This document shows positions 7,762 through 17,369 of a DNA stretch of 64,000 nt, piece by piece. Source of the stretch: Chthonomonas sp. Its GTDB lineage: Bacteria > Armatimonadota > Fimbriimonadia > Fimbriimonadales > Fimbriimonadaceae. Below the pieces are notes generated by a model. The model was given only the letters and a program-made list of their open reading frames with translations. It was not told where the DNA came from and searched no databases. Numbering within the stretch: position 1 is the stretch's first letter; every line of letters starts with the position of its first letter. The stretch spans positions 558,001 through 622,000 of the forward strand of contig JAEURQ010000002.1 in the NCBI GenBank assembly GCA_016788425.1. Direction: 5' to 3'. The position numbers and the translations under genes were made by a program.

Positions 7762-9672
7762 ATGAACACTGGTATGCCCCTTCGTCTTCGCTCGGTCCTT
7801 GTCGCTCTTTTCGCGTTCATGCTTTCGTTGGCCGGAGCGCAACTGACCGAGAAAACCGCGGTGAAGTGGGAGGCCGCTTTGGGCCAGGACACCCTGAACA
7901 AGGGCGAGTGGGGAACCATTAAGCTGACTGCGACCGTGGCCGAGGGCTATCACATCTACGACACCACCGAAGTCGCCGATGGGCCGTTCCCAACTCAGGT
8001 GACGGTGACCGGCGATGCCGTGTTTACCGAGAAGCTGACGATTTTGGGCTCCGAAGTGAGCCGCCTGATGGAGCCGGCGCCGAAGGTGAAGTTCGACCCC
8101 AACTTCCAGAAGAAGGTTGGCACGCACGAAGGAACGATCACCTTCACGGTGCCGTTCCGGGCCGAAAAATCAGGCGAGATCGTGGTGAAGCTGAATCCGA
8201 TGGCGCAAGCCTGCAACGACGGCGGCTGCCTCCGACCCTGGGGGCCGGAGATGACCGTCAAGGTCTCGGTCGGAACCGGCGCGGTGCGTAGCGATTTCGC
8301 CAATCCACCCGCCGCCAAGGTGGTGGAAAAGGCCGCTCCGGCTGGCGGTGCGATCAACGAAACCGCTCAGCGCTTTAACGAAGCGAAAGACGGCGGCATC
8401 TTCAGCTTTTTCCTTTTTGCCTTCGCCAGCGGCCTCATCGCGCTTGTCACGCCATGCGTGTTCCCGATGATCCCGGTGACCGTGAGCTTCTTTAGCAAAT
8501 CGAGCGGCGGCAGCTTCAGCAAGCAGATGAAGAGCGCCGGGCTCTACTGCCTCGGCATCATCGGCACGTTCACCATTTTGGGGCTCGGCATTACCGCCAT
8601 CGCGGGACCCACCGGGGTTTCGCAGCTCGCCAACAATCTTTGGGTCAACCTGTTCCTCGCGATCCTGTTTGTCGTGCTCAGCCTGAGCCTCTTCGGCCTG
8701 TTTGAGCTTGTTCTGCCCAGCGGATTTGTGAACAAGGTGGACAAGTTCGGGCGCGGCGCGGGGTGGATGGCACCGATCTTTATGGGCACCACATTCTCGC
8801 TGACGACGTTCACCTGCACGGTGGCATTTGTGGGCACGGTACTCGCCAGTTCCGCCAAACTCGGGCCGCTTTACAGCATCGTCGGCATGGTCGGGTTTAG
8901 CACCGCGTTTGCGTTGCCATTCTTCTTCTTCGCGCTCTTCCCGAGCATGCTCAGCAAGATGCCTAAGTCGGGCTCGTGGCTGAACACGGTCAAGGCGACG
9001 CTCGGTTTCGTCGAGCTCATGGCGGCCTTAAAGTTCTTCTCGAACGTGGACCTCGCCGTGCAAGCCAAAGCGCTGACCATGCCCGTGTTCCTCGCGATCT
9101 GGGCGGGCCTCGCGCTGGTCACCGCGGCCTACCTGTTTGGCGGGCTGAAGCTTCCGCACGAAGAGCGCAGCAAAATCGGCTGGCTGCGCCGCGGCTTTGG
9201 CGTGGCGTTTATCGTGCTGGGCGGATACTTGCTCATGGGTCTAAACGGCAAATCGCTCGGCGAACTCGACTCGTTCTTGCCGCCAAACCCCTACCCAGGC
9301 ATGGCTGAGAACCAAGGCGAAAAGCTCGTCTGGGAATCTGATCTCGAGAAGGCCAAGGCCCGAGCCGCCGCCGAAGGCAAGCTCATGTTCATTGACTTCA
9401 CCGGCGTGTTCTGCACCAACTGCCGGTACGTGGAGCGCAACATCTTCCCGAAGGACGCGGTGAACGCCGAGCTCGAAAAGTTTGTGCTGGTGAAGCTGTA
9501 CACCGACCGCCCTAAGAACGAGCAGGACGAAAAGTACAACCAGCTGAAGCTTAAGATGACGAAGTCCGCCGAGCTCCCCAGCTACGTGGTGACGCAAGAC
9601 GGCGAGACGCCGATCCGGGTGAGCGGCTTCACCAAGAACGCCGAAGCGTTTGCCAAGTTCTTGCGCGGCTAG
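7762..9672 (+). CDS. dsbD: Thiol:disulfide interchange protein DsbD
   Basis: A 636-residue, three-part protein: signal peptide (about 1-26), a periplasmic N-terminal DsbD-alpha-like domain with a Cys pair (CNDGGC, about 152-157), an eight-helix transmembrane domain with its two conserved cysteines (ALVTPCVFPMIPVT and TFTCTVAFVG), and a C-terminal thioredoxin-like domain with active site FCTNC near residue 551. It moves electrons from cytoplasmic thioredoxin across the membrane to reduce periplasmic thiols, for example for cytochrome c assembly. The start is one of two nearby ATGs (7762 or 7774); both leave a signal peptide. Its stop TAG lies inside a CTAG shared with the convergent HD-GYP gene. 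Confidence 0.93.
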   Translation: MNTGMPLRLRSVLVALFAFMLSLAGAQLTEKTAVKWEAALGQDTLNKGEWGTIKLTATVAEGYHIYDTTEVADGPFPTQVTVTGDAVFTEKLTILGSEVSRLMEPAPKVKFDPNFQKKVGTHEGTITFTVPFRAEKSGEIVVKLNPMAQACNDGGCLRPWGPEMTVKVSVGTGAVRSDFANPPAAKVVEKAAPAGGAINETAQRFNEAKDGGIFSFFLFAFASGLIALVTPCVFPMIPVTVSFFSKSSGGSFSKQMKSAGLYCLGIIGTFTILGLGITAIAGPTGVSQLANNLWVNLFLAILFVVLSLSLFGLFELVLPSGFVNKVDKFGRGAGWMAPIFMGTTFSLTTFTCTVAFVGTVLASSAKLGPLYSIVGMVGFSTAFALPFFFFALFPSMLSKMPKSGSWLNTVKATLGFVELMAALKFFSNVDLAVQAKALTMPVFLAIWAGLALVTAAYLFGGLKLPHEERSKIGWLRRGFGVAFIVLGGYLLMGLNGKSLGELDSFLPPNPYPGMAENQGEKLVWESDLEKAKARAAAEGKLMFIDFTGVFCTNCRYVERNIFPKDAVNAELEKFVLVKLYTDRPKNEQDEKYNQLKLKMTKSAELPSYVVTQDGETPIRVSGFTKNAEAFAKFLRG

Positions 9673-10778
9673 TTGAGTCCGGCGGCAACGCCGCTGAACA
9701 GCCCCATATCCGCCCGAACTGCTCGAACGCGTGGTTCGGCGCGGAAGAACGCGTTGACCACGCGCGGGTCGAAGTGCGTGCCGCTTTCGCTGAAAATGAT
9801 GTCGAGCGCGCGCTGGTGCGAATATTCGTCTTTGTAGCATCGCGCCGAGGTCAGCGCGTCGTAGACGTCGGCCACGGCCACCACCCGCGCCACGAGCGGA
9901 ATCTGGTCGCCCTTCAGTTGGTTCGGGTAGCCATGGCCGTCCCACCACTCGTGATGGCTGGCCGCGATCTCGATGCCGATTTCGACAAAGGCGTTGGTCG
10001 GGTGCAGTTGGTGCACGGCCCGCAGCGTGTCGGCGCCCAGTTCGCAGTGCGTTTGCATCACGCGGCGTTCGTCATCGGTGAGGCGGCCGGGCTTGAGCAA
10101 AATGTGGTCGGGAAGCGCGACTTTGCCGATGTCGTGCAGCGGGCTCGCGCCGTAGACCAGCTGCAAAAATGCGTCGTCAATCTCATCGCCAAACGTGCCT
10201 TCGAGCATCAACTGCTCGGCGATGATGAGGCTGTACTCGCGCATGCGGTCCAGGTGCTCGCCGGTTTCGGGATCGCGCGATTCGGCCAGTTTGCACATCG
10301 CGAAAATGGTCGAAAGCTCGGCTGATTCGGTGCGCTGCTTTTCTTTCTCCACCCGAATCTTGAGGCGCGAGTGCTCGCGTTCGATCTTGCTTTGGCGCTT
10401 CAATTCGCGCAAGTTGCGCTTGCGGCGGTCGAGGAGCGTGACCACGCGGGCGCAAAGCACCACGGGGTGAATCGGTTTGACCAGATAATCGTCGGCTCCG
10501 GCCCGGACGCACTGCGCGATCTGGCCGATGCGGGTCATGTCGGTGAGGGCGAGAATCGGAATCTCTTGCACGCCGCCGCTCACCTTAAAGCGCTCGATGC
10601 CCGCGACGGTCACTGCATCGAGGTCAACGATGATGAGGTCGAACGGGGCCACCAAACTGACGCTGATGCCTTCGCGCTCGGACTCGGCGCGAACGATCTC
10701 CGTCCCGGGTCCGTTCATATTCGCGGCCAGCCCTTCGGCCACGTCGCCATCCTGGCTAACGATGAGTATCCGGCTCAT
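9669..10778 (-). CDS. Response regulator with HD-GYP phosphodiesterase domain
   Basis: A 369-residue protein: receiver domain (about 1-120), a helical linker rich in charged residues (about 125-165), then an HD-GYP domain, which hydrolyses c-di-GMP. The HD motif is in HDIGKVALPDHILLKPGRL and the GYP-region motif reads HHEWWDGHGYPNQLKGDQIP; ARVVAVADVYDALT follows. In the receiver, the acidic pair normally found after strand 1 is reduced (ILIVSQDGD) and the phospho-acceptor loop reads VDLDAV, so phosphorylation may be altered. It is divergent from the GAF kinase and has its own sigma-70-like promoter. It shares its stop region with dsbD. Confidence 0.9.
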   Translation of the reverse strand: MSRILIVSQDGDVAEGLAANMNGPGTEIVRAESEREGISVSLVAPFDLIIVDLDAVTVAGIERFKVSGGVQEIPILALTDMTRIGQIAQCVRAGADDYLVKPIHPVVLCARVVTLLDRRKRNLRELKRQSKIEREHSRLKIRVEKEKQRTESAELSTIFAMCKLAESRDPETGEHLDRMREYSLIIAEQLMLEGTFGDEIDDAFLQLVYGASPLHDIGKVALPDHILLKPGRLTDDERRVMQTHCELGADTLRAVHQLHPTNAFVEIGIEIAASHHEWWDGHGYPNQLKGDQIPLVARVVAVADVYDALTSARCYKDEYSHQRALDIIFSESGTHFDPRVVNAFFRAEPRVRAVRADMGLFSGVAAGLN

Positions 10779-10804
10779 AATCCCCGCAAAATTGCGTTGA
10801 TCGA

Positions 10805-10832
10805 ATTATAACCTAAATCGAACCTATTGCAA
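10805..10832 (-). promoter_or_regulatory. Sigma-70-type promoter of the HD-GYP gene
   Basis: On the minus strand TTGCAA (10832-10827) and TATAAT (10810-10805) are separated by 16 bases. This predicts a start of transcription near 10798, about 20 bases before the ATG at 10778. The -35 box overlaps the region just upstream of the divergent kinase gene. Confidence 0.6.
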
Positions 10833-10847
10833 GCCAATAATTTTGGA

Positions 10848-12017
10848 ATGCATCATTCAGAGGACATTTGGGGCCTGTTTGACCTCGTCGGTCGAGCCTC
10901 CACCGACATCGGTCGAGCGCGCTTCGACCGGATTTTGGAGCACGTCGTGCGCGTGTTCGAAGCCGATGGCGGATCACTCTTTTTGCGCGAGGCGGGCGGC
11001 GACCACCATCCGCTGGTGAGTAAGGCGGGCGATCTTTCGAAGATGCCCTGGACGGCGGAAATCGTCCCTGGCGAGGGCATCGCGGGTACTGCGATCATGG
11101 AGTGCCAACCCTTGCTAATCGGCGATCCGAGCCAAGAATCGCTGCTCAAAAGCTCCATCACCCGCCGCAAGGAAATCGCAACGAGCCTTGTGCTTCCACT
11201 GGAGGGCCGCGCGAACGACGTATTGGGTGTGCTCTGCCTTTCGCGCCGCGCCAGCCATCAGCCGTTTACCGCCGACGATCTGCAAAAAGGCAAGAGTTTG
11301 GCCGGGTATCTCGCGCTGGCCGTGGCTAACGCCCAGATGATGCGGGACCTGCAAGACATGGAGCGCATGAAGCGCATGGCGGAGATCGGCCAAATGACGG
11401 CGAGCATCGCGCACGAAATCCGCAATCCGCTGACCGGAATCCGATCCGCCGCGCAGATGGTGCGCAGCAACCCCGAGTTGGCCGACGAATTTGGCGAGAT
11501 TATCGAGAGCGAGGCGCGTCGCCTCAACGGTCTTTGCGACGACTTTTTGGCGTTCGCCAAGCCGCTCGCCTTGCACCCCGCGCCCACTGACTTGGGCGTG
11601 TTAGTACGGCTGGTCTGCGGTTTGTTGCAACCTCAGTTTGATCAGGCTCGCATCGCCTTGGTCGTGCGGGCTCCGGAGAAACCGGTTCGCCGCGAGGTGG
11701 ACGAGTCGCGCATCAAGCAGGTGCTGAGCAACTTGGTGCTCAACGCGCTGCAAGCGAGCCAAGCCGGCTCGCGTGTGACCGTCGCGCTCAGCTCGGGCGG
11801 CACCATCACGGTCGAAGACGAGGGCGTGGGAATGGATGCGGAGACCGTCGGAAGACTGTTCAGCGCGTTCTTCACAACCAAGCCCAGCGGCACCGGACTC
11901 GGGCTCAGCATGGTGCAAAAAATTGTCGAAGCGCACGGCGGGGAAGTGAAAGTGACTTCAGAACCGCGCGTTGGCAGCCGATTTGAAATAGTGTTCTCCG
12001 AACGAAACGCCGCATGA
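10848..12017 (+). CDS. GAF-domain sensor histidine kinase (NtrB/FlgS-like)
   Basis: A 389-residue soluble kinase. A GAF domain covers about residues 20-160 (VFEADGGSLFLRE, VPGEGIAGTAI, TSLVLPLEG, DVLGVLCLSRR), followed by a short coil and the HisKA helix with phospho-acceptor His189 in SIAHEIRNPLTGI. The HATPase domain has the N box (NLVLNALQAS), the G1 box VEDEGVGM and the G2 box GTGLGLSMVQ. There are no membrane segments, so the signal is cytoplasmic. I chose the ATG at 10848; an in-frame TTG at 10827 is possible but overlaps the divergent promoter. The stop overlaps the next ATG by 4 bases (ATGA), so it is coupled to its response regulator. Confidence 0.9.
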   Translation: MHHSEDIWGLFDLVGRASTDIGRARFDRILEHVVRVFEADGGSLFLREAGGDHHPLVSKAGDLSKMPWTAEIVPGEGIAGTAIMECQPLLIGDPSQESLLKSSITRRKEIATSLVLPLEGRANDVLGVLCLSRRASHQPFTADDLQKGKSLAGYLALAVANAQMMRDLQDMERMKRMAEIGQMTASIAHEIRNPLTGIRSAAQMVRSNPELADEFGEIIESEARRLNGLCDDFLAFAKPLALHPAPTDLGVLVRLVCGLLQPQFDQARIALVVRAPEKPVRREVDESRIKQVLSNLVLNALQASQAGSRVTVALSSGGTITVEDEGVGMDAETVGRLFSAFFTTKPSGTGLGLSMVQKIVEAHGGEVKVTSEPRVGSRFEIVFSERNAA

Positions 12018-13195
12018 GTACTTTGCCCCGCCTCCTAATTGTCGACGACGAAGCCAATATCCGGCGGATTCTGCAGGTGGCCTTCGAGAAGGCTGGCTAC
12101 GCTGTGGTGATCGCCGAGGATGCTCACCGCGCCCAAAGCGCCATGCGCGAAAGCGCGTTTCAGTGCGTCATTTCCGACGTCACGATGCCGGGAATCACAG
12201 GTTACGAGTTCCAAAAGTGGGTGGCCGCCGAGTACCCCGACACGCCGTTTATCCTCATGACGGCCTTCGGCACGATCCCGCAAGCGATTCAAGCAATTCG
12301 CGACGGCGCGTTTGAATTTGTGACCAAGCCGTTTGATCTGGAGAACCTCAAGCGCGTGGTCGCCGCCGCGCTCAGCGAGCCGGGCCAAGCGCCAGCCAAA
12401 ACAACGCGCAACAAAGCCAAGGGCAAGCAGGTGAACTTCATCGCCGAGAGCCCGCAGATGAAGGAGATTTATGAACTCGTTGAGCAGGTTGCCGACAGCC
12501 GCGCGACGGTGCTGGTCACCGGCGAGAGCGGTGCGGGCAAGGAGGTCATCGCCAACCTGCTGCACCAACTGAGCCCGCGCTCAGGCAAGCCGTTTGTCGC
12601 GTGCTCGTGCGCGGCGATGCCGGAGACACTGCTTGAGAGCGAGCTCTTTGGCTACGAAAAGGGGGCGTTCACGGGCGCCAATGGCAGCAAGCCTGGCCGG
12701 TTTGAACTCGCCCACAACGGCACGCTATTTCTGGATGAGATCGGCGAGATTCCGGGCACCATTCAGGCGAAGCTCCTGCGCGTGCTGCAAGAGCGCGAGT
12801 TTGAGCGTCTCGGCGCGACCAAGCCCACGCAGGTGGACGTGCGCCTGGTCACCGCGACGAACCGCGATTTGCAGGCCGAAGTGGATGCCGGCAACTTCCG
12901 ACTCGACTTGCTGTACCGATTGCAGGTCGTGGAGATTTATCTGCCGCCGCTGCGCGAACGTCAGGCGGATATCGTGCCGCTGGCCGAGCATTTCTTGCGG
13001 AAGTTCGCGACCGAAAACGAGCGGAGCCTCACCACGCTCAGCGACGAGGCGGTGCATGCGTTGCAAACGCACAATTGGCCGGGTAACGTACGGGAGTTGA
13101 GTAACGTGATCGAGCGAGCCGTGGTGATGTCATCGCGCGAGGCGACCGAACTGGCCGCCAAGAGTTTGCCATCGCAAGTGCGACTCGCGGCGTAA
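12014..13195 (+). CDS. Sigma-54-dependent response regulator lacking a DNA-binding domain
   Basis: A 393-residue NtrC-family regulator. The receiver (1-120) has Asp11, Asp12 and phospho-acceptor Asp55 (VISDVTMP). The AAA+ domain has Walker A GESGAGKE (170-177), the sigma-54-contacting GAFTGA loop (217-222), Walker B LFLDE (238-242) and the sensor/arginine-finger region [10 protein letters not shown]. The protein ends about 15 residues after the AAA+ C-terminal subdomain ([18 protein letters not shown]..), so the usual Fis-type HTH is absent. Regulators of this build, such as FlgR of Helicobacter, activate sigma-54 polymerase from solution at flagellar promoters. It is coupled to the upstream kinase, and flagellar genes lie about 9 kb away. 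The sequence is intact, so this is not a visible truncation. Confidence 0.88.
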   Translation: MSTLPRLLIVDDEANIRRILQVAFEKAGYAVVIAEDAHRAQSAMRESAFQCVISDVTMPGITGYEFQKWVAAEYPDTPFILMTAFGTIPQAIQAIRDGAFEFVTKPFDLENLKRVVAAALSEPGQAPAKTTRNKAKGKQVNFIAESPQMKEIYELVEQVADSRATVLVTGESGAGKEVIANLLHQLSPRSGKPFVACSCAAMPETLLESELFGYEKGAFTGANGSKPGRFELAHNGTLFLDEIGEIPGTIQAKLLRVLQEREFERLGATKPTQVDVRLVTATNRDLQAEVDAGNFRLDLLYRLQVVEIYLPPLRERQADIVPLAEHFLRKFATENERSLTTLSDEAVHALQTHNWPGNVRELSNVIERAVVMSSREATELAAKSLPSQVRLAA

Positions 13196-13270
13196 AGTAG
13201 GGAAATCTTCTCTCGCGGCACCATAATGCCAGCGGGCTTCGGGTATGCTTGTAAATTCCCCGGAGCACGA

Positions 13271-16200
13271 ATGCGAGTAATTCAACCGACTTCCAAGCGC
13301 ATTGGACGACACCTCGAGGTCCCGAACCTCATCGAACTTCAACTCAATAGCTACAAGTGGTTTCTGGAAGAAGGACTTCCTGAGCTCTTTAAAACGTTCT
13401 CCCCGATTTGGGACTTCACCCAATCCAGCTTTATCGAATTCGTCGATTTTAACCTGGGAGAACCGAAATACGATATCCAAGATTGCCGCGACCGCGACAT
13501 GACCTACGAAGCGCCGATCAAGGCGACGGTCCGTTTCGGCGGTAAGGATCGGGAAGAAATGGAAACCGAGGTCTATCTTGGCGATTTGCCGCTGATGACC
13601 GACAAGGGCACCTTCATCATCAACGGTCGCGAGCGCGTCATTGTCAGCCAGCTGAGCCGCTCGCCGGGTCTGTACTTTGAAGAAGGCGTGGACACGGCCA
13701 TGCAGGTCGTCGTCTCGGCGCGCGTCATTCCGACCGAAGGCCCCTGGCTCGAAGTCGAATCGGACGCGAACACCGCGGTGTTCACCCAAATTTCGCAATC
13801 AAAGAAGCTGCCGATCACGCAGCTGATCAAGGCCATTCACGCGTTCTTCGATTCGAACAACCCCGAGCGTGTGCGTGGACGCATTCGCTACACCAAGAAG
13901 GTTTCGGAAGCCCTCAAGATGAAGCTCGTGGACCCGCTCGTGGATCAAAGCACCGGCGAAGTGCTCCACGACAAGGGCACGGTGCTGACCAAGAAGATTC
14001 TCGCTGGGCTCGACAAGGCCGTGCTCGCCACCGAGGTTTCGGTCGAGCAGCCGTTTGGCAGCAACGAAGACTTGATTCGCTACTTTAGCGAAGAAGTGAC
14101 GCTGGAGAACCCGACCGCCGAGCAGCTCGTGGGCAACCGCGCCGCCGCCGACATCAAGGAAGGCAACAAGATCGTCATCCACGCGCTCAAGCTGATTGAC
14201 GCGGACACGGCCAAGAAGCTCGAATCCATGGGTCTGAAAACCCTGGACATCCTGCAAACCAACTCGATCTTCGAAGCGACGCTGGAGCACGATAAGACGG
14301 AAAACTCGAAGGACGCGGTCATTGACCTGTTCAAGCGACTCCGTCCGGGTGAAGCCGCGACCGACGAAGCCGCGCGCCAACTGATTTACAATCAATTCTT
14401 CGAGCGAAAGCGCTACGACCTCGGTAAGGTCGGACGCCGCTTCCTTAATAGCCGCCTCGGCATCAACGTGCCGGGTGGCGTGCGCAACCTCACCAGCGAC
14501 GACCTCGCCAGCCTCATGCTTGCGATTGAGCCGTACGTGCGCAAGGAAGCCGAGCGCGACGATATTGACGACCTCCGCAACAAGCGCGTGCGCTCGGTGG
14601 GCGAACTTCTCGCCGGCCAAATGCGACTCGGCTTTGTCCGCATGGAAAAGGTCGCTCGCGAACGCATGACTTCGGCGGACCAGGAAAACCTGCTGCCGGG
14701 CATCATCCTGAGCGTCAAGCCGGTAAGTGCGAGCATCAAGAGCTTCTTTAGCTCGAACCAGCTCAGCACGTTCATGGACCAAACCAACCCGCTGAGCGAA
14801 ATCACGAACAAGCGTCGTCTTTCGAGCCTTGGCCCGGGTGGTCTGCAACGAACCAGCGCCAAGCTGGAAGTTCGCGACGTTCACCGTTCGCACTTCGGCC
14901 GTATCTGCCCGATCGAAACGCCGGAAGGTCCGAACATCGGTCTGATCAGTCAGCTGACGACGCACGCCCGGGTGGACGAATTCGGCTTCATCATGACGCC
15001 GTATCGTCGCATTGTGGATGCCCGCGTCACGGAAGAGATCGTCTACCTGACGGCCCAAGAAGACTTCAACTACAAGATCGCTCCCGCTGACCTTGAAACG
15101 GACGCCGACGGCTTTATCGTGCACGACATGGTGCAGGTGCGATGTCCGGGTGGTGACCGCGAAAACGGTGGCGCAAGCTACCCGATGGTCGCCAAGGAAA
15201 AGGTGCAGTTTGTGGACGTTTCGCCGGTGCAGATCATTTCGGTCGCCACCGCGCTGATTCCGTTCCTTGAGAACGACGACGCCAACCGCGCTCTGATGGG
15301 CGCGAACATGCAACGCCAAGCCGTGCCGTGCCTCATCTCCGATGCTCCGATTGTGGGTACCGGTTACGAAGGCATCGCCGCCGTTGACTCGGGCGCGGCG
15401 GTTATCGCGCGCCGCGGCGGAACCGTGGAGTTCGTCACCAGCAGCGAGATTCGCGTTCGCACCGACGCGGGCGAATTGGACAAGTACGACCTGCTTCACA
15501 TGATGCAGTCGAACAAGTCAACCTGCTTTACGCACACCCCGGTGGTGATGCCCGGCGACGTGGTGTTGCCGAGCCAACCGCTGGCCGACGGCGCTACGTG
15601 CGACGACGGTCGCCTGGCTCTCGGCCAAAACGTGCTGGTCGCGTTTATGCCGTGGGGCGGTTACAACTACGAAGACGCCGTCATCATTAGTGAGCGCCTC
15701 GTGAAGGACGACGTGTACACCTCGATTCACATCGAGCGGCACGAAGTCGAAGCCGTGGACACCAAGCTGGGTCCGGAAGAAATCACGCGCGACATCCCGA
15801 ACGTGGGTGAAGACGCGCTGAAGGACCTCGACGAAAACGGCATCATCCGCATTGGCGCCGAAGTCCGACCGGAAGACATTCTGGTGGGTAAGGTTGCGCC
15901 GAAGGGCCAAACCGAAATGACCGCTGAAGAGCGGCTCATCATCGCGATCTTTGGGAAGAAGGCCGAAGAAACCCGCGACGTCTCGCTCCGATTGCCGCAC
16001 GGCGAAAAGGGCACCATCGTGGATGTCAAGGTCTTTAGCCGCTACAAGTACCTTTCGCCGTCGATCAACAAGATCTACAACGAAAGCAAGAAGCGCGAAC
16101 GCCTGATCTGCGACATCACGGAAGAGCCGCTCATCCAGATTCCGGGTGACGAACTTCCCGCCGGCACCAACATGACGGTGCAGGTGTACATCGCCCAAAA

Positions 16201-17311
16201 GCGCAAGCTGATGGTCGGCGACAAGATGGCCGGACGCCACGGCAACAAGGGGGTTATCTCCAAGGTTGTGCCGGTGGAAGACATGCCGATGCTCGCCGAC
16301 GGAACGCCCGCCGACATCATCCTCAACCCGCTCGGGGTTCCGAGCCGGATGAACATCGGTCAGATTCTGGAAACGCACCTTGGCTATGCCGGTCGCCACT
16401 TCGGTGTCCGCTATGTTTGCCCCGCGTTTGAAGGCGCAACCGAGCACGAGATTCTGGACGAAATGAAGCGAATGGCGGAGGACCTGCGCATGCGCTCGCT
16501 CCAAGCCTATTGCAACAGCGAACTCCACCTCGGGATTGATTTCGGCACCGAACGCTCGATTGACAACATGAAGGCGATCGTCAAGAGCGCCATCGAAAAG
16601 CTGGACGAGCCGCATCTGGATCGCGTCAGCCGAATCGTGGCCGCGCCTCCGGTACGCAACACCGGCGAGCAAATCGACGCGGAAGAATTCCAAGCGGAAG
16701 AGCTTCCCGAGTCGATGGGTGCTCCGGCGAAGGCCGGCAAGGAAGTCTATGAGGCGATCATGGAGCGCATCATGTCGAACGTGTACGATCGTTCGGGTCT
16801 CGATCCCAAGACGTGTAAGTCAACGGTTCGCGATGGCATGACCGGCGACAAGGTGCCGAACCCGATTACGGTCGGGATCATGTACTTCCTTAAGCTCGAG
16901 CACTTGGTCGATGAAAAGATTCACGCCCGCTCGATTGGCCCGTACTCGCTCGTCACGCAGCAGCCGCTGGGTGGTAAGGCGCAGTTCGGTGGTCAGCGCT
17001 TTGGTGAAATGGAAGTGTGGGCGCTGGAAGCGTATGGCGCGGCCTACACCCTGCAAGAGCTTCTCACCATCAAGTCGGACGACGTGATGGGCCGCGTGAA
17101 GGCATACGAAAGCATCGTGAAGGGCGAATCGATCAGCGATCCGGGCATCCCTGAGTCGTTCAAGATTCTCGTGAACGAGCTTCGCTCGCTGTGTCTGAAG
17201 GTCGCGGTGGAAGATGCTTCGAACAAGGAACTTTCGCTGAAGGATCTGGACGAGCTGACTGGCGGCAGCGACGACGCTCGCCTCGCCAAGACGGTCGGGT
17301 TCTTCAACTAA
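13271..17311 (+). CDS. rpoB: DNA-directed RNA polymerase subunit beta
   Basis: A 1346-residue beta subunit with all main landmarks: the N-terminal VPNLIELQLNSYKWFLEEGLP, the rifampicin region around residues 497-521, the HFGRICPIETPEGPNIGLI block, the GQNVLVAFMPWGGYNYEDA region, KMAGRHGNKG and the closing QPLGGKAQFGGQRFGEMEVWALEAYGAAY clamp. The ATG at 13271 follows a purine-rich ggag at 13262; an in-frame upstream ATG lacks such support. In the rifampicin pocket Thr500 and Asn513 replace the residues equal to E. coli Gln513 and His526. rpoC does not follow, and no rplJ/rplL precedes. A strong terminator lies 21 bases after the stop. Confidence 0.98.
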   Translation: MRVIQPTSKRIGRHLEVPNLIELQLNSYKWFLEEGLPELFKTFSPIWDFTQSSFIEFVDFNLGEPKYDIQDCRDRDMTYEAPIKATVRFGGKDREEMETEVYLGDLPLMTDKGTFIINGRERVIVSQLSRSPGLYFEEGVDTAMQVVVSARVIPTEGPWLEVESDANTAVFTQISQSKKLPITQLIKAIHAFFDSNNPERVRGRIRYTKKVSEALKMKLVDPLVDQSTGEVLHDKGTVLTKKILAGLDKAVLATEVSVEQPFGSNEDLIRYFSEEVTLENPTAEQLVGNRAAADIKEGNKIVIHALKLIDADTAKKLESMGLKTLDILQTNSIFEATLEHDKTENSKDAVIDLFKRLRPGEAATDEAARQLIYNQFFERKRYDLGKVGRRFLNSRLGINVPGGVRNLTSDDLASLMLAIEPYVRKEAERDDIDDLRNKRVRSVGELLAGQMRLGFVRMEKVARERMTSADQENLLPGIILSVKPVSASIKSFFSSNQLSTFMDQTNPLSEITNKRRLSSLGPGGLQRTSAKLEVRDVHRSHFGRICPIETPEGPNIGLISQLTTHARVDEFGFIMTPYRRIVDARVTEEIVYLTAQEDFNYKIAPADLETDADGFIVHDMVQVRCPGGDRENGGASYPMVAKEKVQFVDVSPVQIISVATALIPFLENDDANRALMGANMQRQAVPCLISDAPIVGTGYEGIAAVDSGAAVIARRGGTVEFVTSSEIRVRTDAGELDKYDLLHMMQSNKSTCFTHTPVVMPGDVVLPSQPLADGATCDDGRLALGQNVLVAFMPWGGYNYEDAVIISERLVKDDVYTSIHIERHEVEAVDTKLGPEEITRDIPNVGEDALKDLDENGIIRIGAEVRPEDILVGKVAPKGQTEMTAEERLIIAIFGKKAEETRDVSLRLPHGEKGTIVDVKVFSRYKYLSPSINKIYNESKKRERLICDITEEPLIQIPGDELPAGTNMTVQVYIAQKRKLMVGDKMAGRHGNKGVISKVVPVEDMPMLADGTPADIILNPLGVPSRMNIGQILETHLGYAGRHFGVRYVCPAFEGATEHEILDEMKRMAEDLRMRSLQAYCNSELHLGIDFGTERSIDNMKAIVKSAIEKLDEPHLDRVSRIVAAPPVRNTGEQIDAEEFQAEELPESMGAPAKAGKEVYEAIMERIMSNVYDRSGLDPKTCKSTVRDGMTGDKVPNPITVGIMYFLKLEHLVDEKIHARSIGPYSLVTQQPLGGKAQFGGQRFGEMEVWALEAYGAAYTLQELLTIKSDDVMGRVKAYESIVKGESISDPGIPESFKILVNELRSLCLKVAVEDASNKELSLKDLDELTGGSDDARLAKTVGFFN

Positions 17312-17332
17312 CCCTAGAGTCGGCTGACAGCA

Positions 17333-17369
17333 AGGGCGGCATCCTCACCGGATGCCGCCCTCATCTTTT
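17333..17369 (+). terminator. Rho-independent terminator of rpoB
   Basis: A perfect 12-bp stem (agggcggcatcc 17333-17344 / its complement 17350-17361) with a 5-base loop is followed by catctttt. It ends the rpoB transcript and so confirms that rpoC is not co-transcribed here. Confidence 0.88.

Noticed and set aside
13799-15499. 566-codon open frame on the minus strand inside rpoB
   Set aside because: It is the mirror of biased codons of rpoB, has no domain or start signal, and its translation is rich in Arg, His, Val and Gly as expected for an antisense shadow.
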